DNA of 64,000 bases from Lamellibrachia satsuma (lineage: Eukaryota > Annelida > Polychaeta > Sabellida > Siboglinidae), in NCBI GenBank assembly GCA_033239005.1, contig BSQZ01000001.1:11568500-11632499 (forward strand). The letters are read 5' to 3'. Under the pieces are notes generated by a model, which did no database searches, was not told the DNA's origin, and saw only the letters and a list, made by a program, of their open reading frames with translations. Below, piece after piece: positions 48,801-59,800 of the stretch. A program made the translations under genes and the position numbers. How positions within the stretch are numbered: the stretch's first letter is position 1; each line of letters begins with the position of its first letter.

Positions 48801-51800
48801 AGAGTATGTTGTGCCTGTACAAACGGTATCATACTATGATGACAGTAGATCATATTGTAAACATAAGCTTTCATTCATACCTAACACAATCCACTTTAAT
48901 CCTTACATAAGTGCTATTTTTTATACGTTATTGGTTACCTGGGGTAAATTTGTACCCCACTTATTTTTTATGGGAAAAACAAGATTAAATTTGAATTTGC
49001 AAACAATCAGCTTTAATCCTTGTATGTGTGCCATTTTGTATACATTATTGGTTACCTGATCTTAATTTTTTATGGGAAAAATAAGATTTCATTAGAATTT
49101 GCACATTTATACCCCATTTACACATGTGGCACTAATGGATCGCGGTCAAACACTGAATAAGAAGACATATTAATAACAACCTGGATTAATTATCAGTAAA
49201 TGAAAATATAATCTTTGTAAATTTTATGCATTGTCAGTGCTCTAAAAATGTTCTATAATGTTCAACAGTAATTATACATTGAAGTTGATGCTGAAAACAT
49301 AAGGCAGTATATATTTATTGCATACTTACGACAAAAATACCCCAAATCCCAATGACAAGTTTTTAGTGCCAAGTCTGAAATGCAACTATTATATCTATAG
49401 CTGTCTTTTATACAGTAAATTAAATATAGCAGGAAACAAATAAGTGGAAGGATATACAGAGAGAATAATACTACAAAAATTATTGCATATAAAAATTATA
49501 TGTATATAAGGATTAAAGATACAGTCTTATTGTTCTTATTGTAAAATCATATTAAATAGTATAAACTATTATCTATTCCAAGTACTAACAGCTTGACCGC
49601 CCAAGTATGCTTTAAATTAAATACAATTTAATGAACCACAATATAACAATTAGTTGAGAATGCTGTTCTAATTAAAAATGATAACGATTAAATTATATGA
49701 AATAATTGTGGTTCATTAAAACATATTTATGCAGTCAAGATGCTACAATATAGCTTATACTATATGACATGATCTTTATGCGGCCGTATGCACCAATTAC
49801 GGTAAAAAGATGCTAAGTAATATGATTTTATAATAAAAGTAAAATGATCATACTTTGTATCTTTAAATTCCAATTAAAACACGCAGAGGGAAATCCAGAT
49901 GAAATAGGCAAGGAACGAGACATTTATCTTGACAAGAGGCTGGTCATAGTTCAAGTGGACTGAGTTCCACATACACGTTGTTAACAGGGTGTCCCTGCAC
50001 AGACTGCTGAATTCCACACATGTTGGTTGATAATGGAGCCAGTGGCTAGATAAGTGTGGAGCAGGTCACAAGTACCATTAGTGTAAACAGCACACAATGT
50101 GTACGCAGCATCAGTGTGTAAGTAATATGTTGGTAATGGTAACCTACGAATGCTTCAAAAGATAATGTCACAAAGTCTGTCGGTTGGTCCTTCCATATAA
50201 TTTCATCATAGGAATTCCATCACTGTCTACTGTAAAGTACTCAGCTGTGAGAGACATGTGACAAAACTGTCCAGGTTTCAACAGCAAAACCACCCTACAA
50301 TTGGCACTGTCCTGGAACTGTTCTAGAAGTGATGCTGTCCTACAACTGCAATGTCCCAGAAAAGACACTGTTATAGAACTGTCATATAGACTGTAACTGA
50401 TAATGTCCTATAAATGACACTGTCCTGACACTGTTCTGTCCAGGCTGACACTGACTGACACTGTCGTAGAACTAACTGTTTTAGAACTGATGCTATCCTA
50501 GAAATGACACTGTCCTAGAACTTACGCTGTCCTACAAATGACAATGTCGTAGAACTGACAATGTTCTAGAACTGATGCTGTCCTAGAATTGATGCTATCA
50601 TACAACTGACACTGTCCTAGAACTAAGACTGTTATAGAAGTGATGCTGTCCTAGAACCGACACTGTCCTAGAAGCGACACTGTCCTAGAACCGACACTGT
50701 CCTAGAAGTTAATCTAGGACCCACGTTTTCTAGGTTTGACACTGTTCCCGGACTGATCACACTCGAGGACAGCTGCTCACATTACCCCCATTGACTACCT
50801 ACAATATCCCTGGTTTGTAATATTTTAGAAAGACACAGATCAGCGTTTCTAGTATCATAGATAGACAAAGGTCAGTGTGTCTTGTATTATACAGACTCAA
50901 CCCAACTGTAGTTGCACCAGCTATAATTCGTTTATGTGAGCATTGTGTACTGCTTGATTGGTCATTTAATCCAGCGGCAGCTGTGGACTTCCAGCTAATG
51001 AACTTAATGGCCATGTCCAGCAGGGTAGGACTGACCTAATCCTGTTCACTCATTAGCATTATCAATAGCTGCTTAAAGCTGCTTCTTAGATTGGTTCAGC
51101 CCATTGCGAATACAGTTCATTTATGTCCAGATGTGTAGTATGTGACTAGTTTAAGTAATGTGCGCAGTTTGTTTAATAAAAAATACTTATTTTTTTCAAA
51201 TCATGGAAAGAATTGACTTCAGTCATTAAATCTTTCGATTTTCACTTCACTTAATACTTGAACAAGCATTAAGTAATTTAATAGTTTGTCTGATGATTTC
51301 ACAAAAAACTACATACAAAAGTTGCACAAACGAGTTAGCATGTCACAGTGGATACTAGGTAGGTTTGGTTTATCGCAAAATTAATTTGAAATGAGATTAG
51401 CAAAAAATATTTAATTGAGGAGGCACCTTTAAGTGCCTGACAGCAATCTTGATTGATCGAGCACTACAAAAGTACTTTTATTATTATTATTATTAATTTA
51501 ATCTCTTGTGGACCCAACTTCCACCTGCCATGTCTGCTTTGTGGTGGATGAATACTTTCAAAATCTGATTTTTTTTACTTTATTAATTAATATTTTTCAG
51601 CATGCATCCATTAATAAAAAGTTAGTTTCTGTTTTGATTTGCAACCACAAAGTTTGCACATCTAATGATATTAAAAATACACAAGCATAAAACATGAAAC
51701 ACAATTAAATAAATTGTATATCAATAAATAAATAAATAAAATAAAATTAGGCCTGGACCCGTACAGTGATATATAAAAAGCGTAGGTGTCATTTTAAAAC

Positions 51801-53812
51801 AGACAATACAATGTTAATATAAAATTTTCAACATAAAACGAAGAAATAATCAAACGAGTTCTTCATTACTATCAGTGGTAAATTGCATAAAGCATAACAT
51901 TTCCTAAATTAAGTAATGATTTTTTCTGCATTTTCAAACTCTGTGAACAGTGTTTGTGTTGACTCTCCCAACCAGATCAAACCAGATCACCCAAGGCCAA
52001 TCCTTCGATTTGTCCCTGTGGTAAACCAATATGTATCACCCAAGGCCAATCCTTCGATTTGTCCCTGCGATAAACCAATATCTATCAAAGTGCTGCGGAG
52101 CATGAAGAAGATTGTGGAATCCCTGCATCCACCAGTCTTGAATACAGAGTTAGCAGAACCCACTAGCGCAGAATGGCAGAGTACCAGGCAGACATGTTGG
52201 ATCCAAACTTGGGTCAATTACATATATTATCAATTCCAACTTAAAAATACCAATTTCTAATAAAAATAAAAGTGTATGAACACAGCAACCATTGACGTGC
52301 ACAATACTAAAAATAACATATATTTTAGAACAGCTTTATTTAATTCCTGCATATTATGGTACATAATGGCAAACCAATATTATATATGCAACATATTACA
52401 TTTTATTGATTATTTGTAGCGAACAATTTCAGTTAAAAAGTTACAAGATGTAATTGAAAAAGTAACTGAAAATACCAGTTACATTTTCACCAATTCCAAT
52501 TAAAAACAAAACACCAATTACAATTCCAGAATTGGCTTTTCAATTCCAATGACAATGTAATTGACCCCAAGTCTGGTTGGATCTGAGTTAGAATTTAGAA
52601 ACGCTTTTTTTATGATACTGTCACAGGATAGTAGCATGCCTCAATGCTTTCTCAGTTTGAGATTTGATTGTGGACATGGGGCTTTCCCTGAAAGAGTCCA
52701 CAAGGTTGTAATGCCGAGGCGTAGTTCCAGCTTCGAATTAAGAATTCTTATTAGTGTAACAGGTTGAAATAACCAAATTGGTGATTATTTGAGTTTAGAT
52801 ATAGTGTATTTTATGCATGTAGTTTTGTATTCGGATACTGCGACAAAATACCATGTGGCACATCTAGGTTATTGTGTTTAATGGTGTGGGTTTAGTATTG
52901 TACTCACTACTGTACATAATATTTATAATAGGTGGAATGGTCCCATACAGCGACCACACATTATGTATGCATACTGCAGTCTGCTTTGATTAATGGTATG
53001 GGTTTAATTAAGTACTGTATAGTACATTATTATGTACATTATTGTACATTAGAACAGCATTCTTTATATAACATTTATAATATCTACTGTGATTATGGTA
53101 GTGATGCCATTGCTTCTTTTATCTGTTCTAGGAATACTGCTACTGCTTTATGTGTCAACATGTGGGCTCTAGGAACCTGACGACACTGACGTCCTCGAGG
53201 CTCGCGTTGGGTGTATTCAACAGATCTGGTGTTAGTTTATCGAGCCCACATTTCTTTGTTTTAAATGCCAAAGTGTGCCAAACAAGGCTTACACTTAATC
53301 CCCATAATAATCAAACGTCATTGTTAAAAAACTTTGGCCTTTTCATATCTCTATATTGGACTAGTGTTGTTGGTTGCATAAATGTTTGTTATGTTTGTTA
53401 CTCAGCCAAAACTGTGCAATTGTCTATGTGAATACCTCCATGAGTCATCCAGATAAAACTGAAACAAATCTGAGTTGTTTCAGTTTCTTCTGGCCATCCA
53501 GACATGCACAGTAACTACTGCCATGTGAAGGTTTCACCTTTGGTGGTGATGAATCTCCACAGTCTGTGACGGTCTTCGGTAACCCTTGCAATAAGGCTTC
53601 ATAACTATTGATTTTAAAACCATTAGATTCACTACAAATTATATAATCGAGTAATTATGCATTTTACATTGTTTGACATTCAAAATACAAAAAAGGATTC
53701 ATGTTATTTACTAGTACATACTGTACATGTTTACTGCCTCATTGTGAATGATTTTAAATGCTTCTTAATAATTCCATAACATGTCCTTGCCTCCTTGGTA
53801 AATGAGTGTGTG

Positions 53813-53844
<32 letters not shown>

Positions 53845-56800
53845 TGCGTGCGTGTGTGTGCGCACGTGCATATATATTATAATGCAACACAAAACTGTAA
53901 CTAATATTATGATATAACCAACACATGTACGCATGCAAGCACGCTCTCACAAACAAATAAATTGATTTTGCTCAAGACGCCAAATTGCAGGACACTTTGG
54001 TATATACTTTTAGTTCTGTTTTAGAACATCATCTATTGTCATATAAATATCTATCCTTCTCTTGTAGATATTACAAGGTGATCGACTCACTGCAGTAGAT
54101 CCAATGCTCCAAGACAAGCGCAGTCAGACACTTTCAATCACCCCCACGACACCTTGAGGCAACAGTAACAAGATAAAATGCTCAGAAGTCAATGACCTGT
54201 GGGAACAGCGAGAAGCCATTAACTGCAAATTCCCGGGGTCCCACCGCAATAGCCACTTGAAGATGACAACTGTAGCAACAAAACAGCGAAGTAAAAACGC
54301 AATCATTTATCAAGTTTCTACAGTACCATACAGCACCACATGCCAGGCCAACTGAATGGCAATTGGATTAATTTTCTGAAATATTTGCATCTGCATACTT
54401 TCGACAAAGTATTTCAAATATCTTTCTTTGGGATTTTTTTTATCATTTGTATAATATAAAGTATTCACTGTATTGTATATATCATACCATTATAAAATTC
54501 TGCATTATCTATAATCGTGAAACATTATGATTATTTGATTTGGGTAGATATACTTTACAAATGTTATGCAATGCAGTGACAGTTTGCAAACGAGAAAGAT
54601 CATTTCAATTGTTATAACTTTGCATACTATTACATTAATTATGTAACATCAACTACACATCATATTAACATGCACAGCAACTACTGCCATCGTGAAGGTT
54701 TCATCTTTGGTGGTAATGAATCTCCACAGTCTGTAACCCTTGTAACTTAGCTTCATACCTATTGATTTTAAAACCATTAGATTTACTACAAATGATATAA
54801 TCGATTAATTATGCATTTTACATTGTCTGACATTCAAAATACAAAATAAATTCATGTTATTTACCAGTACATAATGTACATGTATTAGATACCAGTATAG
54901 TACTATAAATTAATTCCATATCATTAACCCATTAGGCCCCAGCATTTTATAAAACCATGTTCCCCTGTTCCCAAGATTTCTGGCAAATGTCGAGCGATTT
55001 TTCCTCGTGTTCAGAAATCTGTAGAAAAAACTATTCAATGCTGACAATTACAAGTTGTGTTTATTTTGAAGAGTAGTAATTTCCTCACATGCCGGTATAC
55101 ATAGAAATAGGATATAATAATAAAATGTTTACATTTGATCACAATTTGCAAAGATAAAATAGTACATTTTTTTAACATTGTTGCGACTGACATTTGACAA
55201 TGATTCCATGCTATAACCCTATGCAACCCAAATGTAGAAAATGTAGCTATATATATTTTTTTAAATAGTGGGTCCTGTATGCGGCTGGCAGCGGTCGTTC
55301 CAGGATTGGACAGAGCGGCCGGCCACGGCTGTTGCGGGTTCTAATGGGTTAATATATATACATTTTGAATGCAATGTATTTTAACATAACACATTTATTC
55401 TATCTTAACAACACGTTCACCTAATATGTGAGTAGGACTTTTAAAATATTGCGCTGAAGAGTCAAAACAGTAGAAGTCCATTTTGACATGCACCACGTGG
55501 TTGGTTGGATATGAGGCTATTACACTAACTTCTGACACACGAAAATGGACTTTCATTGTTTTGATTCTTCAACAATATAGCTGTCGAGGAAACAAAAATA
55601 AAAGTCAGTTTTCATGTGTCAAAAGTGATTGTAATAGACATATATCCAACCGACAACATGGTGCAAGTCAAAATGGACTTACATTGTTTCGATTCTTCAA
55701 CAGCGATACTTGAAATGCATTTGAAAAATGTGAAATCCATTTGTATTTAAAGCACTTATGATGTAGTTGCTTTAAAATATAGTACATATCTCACTGATGT
55801 TTGACAGGACTCGGACTCCACAGATGCCACCAGTTATTAAATGCAAACAGTCAAATATGCACTGCAAATATGTGGATACATTATTAATAATATATTCTAT
55901 GTCAACCGACTGCTGAATCGTTCTTTCAGAAGAGATTAACTCAATTATGCTTTGTAATATTGACAACATTTTCAGCACTGGCGATGTACAGTAATACTGT
56001 ATTTTTGTCAAACCTTATTTTTTTGCCAAAATCAATGATAAGCATGCAACACTGCTCTAGAATATGCATGTGCGCGCCAGGGTTGGTGTCTATTGTTTTT
56101 TGTAATTATATAAGTTTTAATTAATTACAATATAACCATTTTTTTGACTGCTGTAATTTGTAACTGAGTTTTTACGAGGCTGTGTAATTGCCAATTTTTT
56201 ATTGAACCCACCTGGTGTGTACTACACAACACTTAGAACTGCCATTTTCTGGTCTATGAAATGAAGACAAGCAATGGAATTTTGTTTACTTCATGTGTAT
56301 GACATTTAGTGCTTCACCAAATCACAGAGGAAGCTATAAGACATGGCAACTTTGCTGGATTTGGATTACAGTGCGAGAACGTTATGTTGGTCATTAATAA
56401 TTAACACTTAATTAATAGCAATTATATTCTTAAAGGAAACCGCTAATGTATTGTACAGGAAGCTCAGAGTGATTAGGCAACACAATGTCTTATTACGGCA
56501 GGCTTCTGATGTCAGGGATTCAAGTTAAATTGAGTATAATTATCTGTTCCTTCGGCTTGATTCCTCCAACAGCAATCAATACTTACACAGACATAGAGCT
56601 ATACGTCATTAAAACTTATAGATACTCATGAATCACCCCCTGACCTTTCCTGCCATTTGATAATACCATGGAATGGCAGTGTCTGAAATCAGCAACAATA
56701 TGAACTTGACCAGATTTTTTCTGAACTTTTTTTTATTTTGAACTGGCCCCACAATAAATGCAAAAATTAATAAAACTAAAACAAACACTGTTACTGCTTT

Positions 56801-59800
56801 AAATTAGAATAAATAATAATTTAAACCATACCAAATATTGTCTTTCATTTCTTATAACTAGCAGACTAATAGAATAAAGTAATGAATTTAATAAACATTT
56901 AAATGTGAACTTTATTTGCAAAACAGTTATAATTGTTGCAAGTACATTATGTTTGCGTGTGCTGCCCTGATGCTGGCTGGGCATGGCATGAACAAAAATC
57001 TATGCTGTTCTCAATTCACTCCAAATTGAAGCCTCCAAAGTTCACTTTCACAGCCAAATATCACATTAATCAGAATGTCAATGAAATATTAGTTTTATTA
57101 CAATGTGTATTTAAATAGCAGCAAAGTCATAAATGAAAACTGACTGTGTTGCATGCATACAAAACATGTTTATTGCTTATACAATAGTATAAACAATAAA
57201 CATGTTTTGTGTGTATACTTGGTTAAAACTCCATCCTCAACTGATTTAGCCTATTTAGCTAAATAACATCCGCTGTTGATTTAATGAAAACATGCATATT
57301 TTTTTCAAATGATCTATAGAACTGACTCCAGTTGTTAGATCTGGCAAGACTCAAAATAGTGGATATCCAAAATGGTAAACACTGCAGGTCATTGCCGATC
57401 ATGGGCGTGACCTCCATCCTCTCGCTGATCACATGACAAAGTTTTCAGCATTTCCATTTTTATTTGACTTAATGTTTGATCAAACATTAAGTAATTTAAT
57501 AGTTTGTCTGACGATTTCTCAAAACTACATAAACAAGGTGTACAGACGAGCTAACAGGTTGCAGTGGATATTAGGTAGGTTTGATTTTTTGCAAAATGAA
57601 TCTGAAATGAGACTAGCGAACAAATCAAATTGAGAAAGAACATTTAAATAAACTGCATGTGTGTGCCAACAAAACACACACATGTCCACAGAATCTGCTA
57701 CGGGTTATCTATTACCTAGACACTCATCACATAAGAAGCACTTAACATGCAGTGGATAAACAAAGTGGTATTCCAGTGAGTAGCGTGCCAACCGATGATC
57801 TGTCAACGATGTTTCCAATAAATGGCTAAGCACCGTCTAGAAACATTCATCCAGCACAGGTTGCACTGACACATTAGCGAGTAGGTAGACTTTCAGGCAA
57901 CACTTGTTCCAGAGCATTGACACACCCAGGTTGATTTATACACACTACACAGGCGAACTAGAACTGTGGTATTTAATGGACCTTCTTCCATTCAAGGTCA
58001 AAGATTTTAACAAAACTATGTAAATTATTAATTAATTAATATTAAACCACCTGTTTCTTAAAATATTTATGCAGGTTTGAGTATCAACTAACCAAATTTG
58101 CGACGGCCTAAATGAACCGAGGAGGGAGAATTAGTTTAATATCTCCAACATATTCTTCATTTAAAAACATGAATGTTCTTCAACAATTATATAGCTAGTC
58201 CTAGGCATGAGGAAAGTGTTGGACATGTTGTATGTACCGTGGGCGTCCTCTCTGATTCAACAAAATCTTGAGTAGTAATCTGTTTTGTCCATGAGATTGG
58301 TAGTTTCAAGCATAATGTCACATGTTATGGTGCAAACAAATAATGTACTATTTGTTGGTATGTCAAAAGTACTAACTTTATAATAATAATCACTCATATT
58401 TCTGTGAGATCCAGCACTAGTGCCAGGCATTGGTTTTCATGAGCACTCATATTTGGGAGTCCACAGAAAAATTTGGGAGTCCATACTTAAAAAAAAAATT
58501 TATGCACCGCACTAAATAATCTGTTTCCAAATCAATCCCTAGACGTGCTGCACAAACTATGCAGAGGAAAGGCTATTACAGTTGTGCCACACTGTGGACT
58601 GGTCACAAGCGAGCGCCTCTGTCCGGCCCGTAATGTAACATTACGGGGCGCACCATGGATTAGTTTATTACTAATATTAGTGTTTTAGTTAGCAGAATGG
58701 TGTATCATGCTTACAGGTATTTTTGAACAAAATGGAGAATAAATGTTCCATACAACCTAGAGGTGATTCAAGATGGCAGCGTTCTTCTTCTTTTCATGTC
58801 GTTACACTTTTCATGTCGTTACACTTTTCATGTCGTTACACTTTTCCCTGCCACTGCAGCACACATGCTGTAGAACATGGCAGAATCTTAGAATCGGTCA
58901 GTTAACCGAGTTGAACAGTGGATTTGTCGTCTTCTAAAGTAGGGAGTTACACATGCTCCCACCAATGGCTGCCTAAGGAGCTCAGATGGTGAAACAAGGA
59001 GTCTTGGACTCAGTGATTCTCTGGAAAATTTAAGTCTACGTACTAATACGAATGAAACTATCAGTATACTACAAGTACATTATGAGTAGTATTCTTTGAG
59101 TACACACGTAGGACTCAAATATATCATTTGATTTACAGAAAATTTTACGTAGGGCCTAGTAGTTTCAGAGGTAAGGAATTAAGGTTAATAGTTTTTATTG
59201 TTGTTCTGGCAAAAACTGTTTTTGTCTCCTCCCAAAAAAATGCTAGATTAAATAATACTAGAGCTGTTAGATAAGCCATTACAGGTCTCGTGCCAAAAAT
59301 AACCCTCCACACACATATTCCCACCAAACTGTTTAGTGTGATGCAGCAAATAGGACATAGTACATGGCTTAGGTCAGTATTGGTGTCAATTGCACTTGCG
59401 TAAATGGTCATTAATTGCAAATATAAAGTAATTGTAACTGATTTTTTTCCAAGAAGTTTTAACGCAATCCTGACAGCAACAATAGATGAATTCGCCTAAC
59501 ACAATGCTTAAACATAACGTTTTAATAGCATTAATGGTTCATGTAATCGTCTTTTTAAATACAATGTAGTTGTACTCTATAAAACAAATTGCGACTGACT
59601 TTTATGAAGCTTTGTAACTGATTTTTTTAATGTTGTAATTGTAATTAAGGATGATTGTAATTAACTGTACTTATAATTAACTATAATTGTAATTAACTGT
59701 AATTATAATTAAGCTTTTGTAGTGCTGTGTAACTGCAATCATTAATTTATTGAACAAAACTCTGTTGTATGGATCTAATATCCATGACAATGAAATAGCA

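Noticed and set aside
51916..52260. 114-codon plus frame
   Set aside because: It contains a 49-bp tandem duplication and no domain, and is followed by a dispersed AATTAC-rich repeat. Probably chance.
53731..53956. His/Thr-rich proteins from plus and minus frames
   Set aside because: Translation of a (TG)n/(CGTG)n microsatellite. The same applies to frames at 43215-43465 and 5180-5377 (first part).
53500..54895. LTR retrotransposon
   Set aside because: The repeats lack TG...CA ends, primer-binding site and any internal coding sequence, so only direct repeats are claimed.
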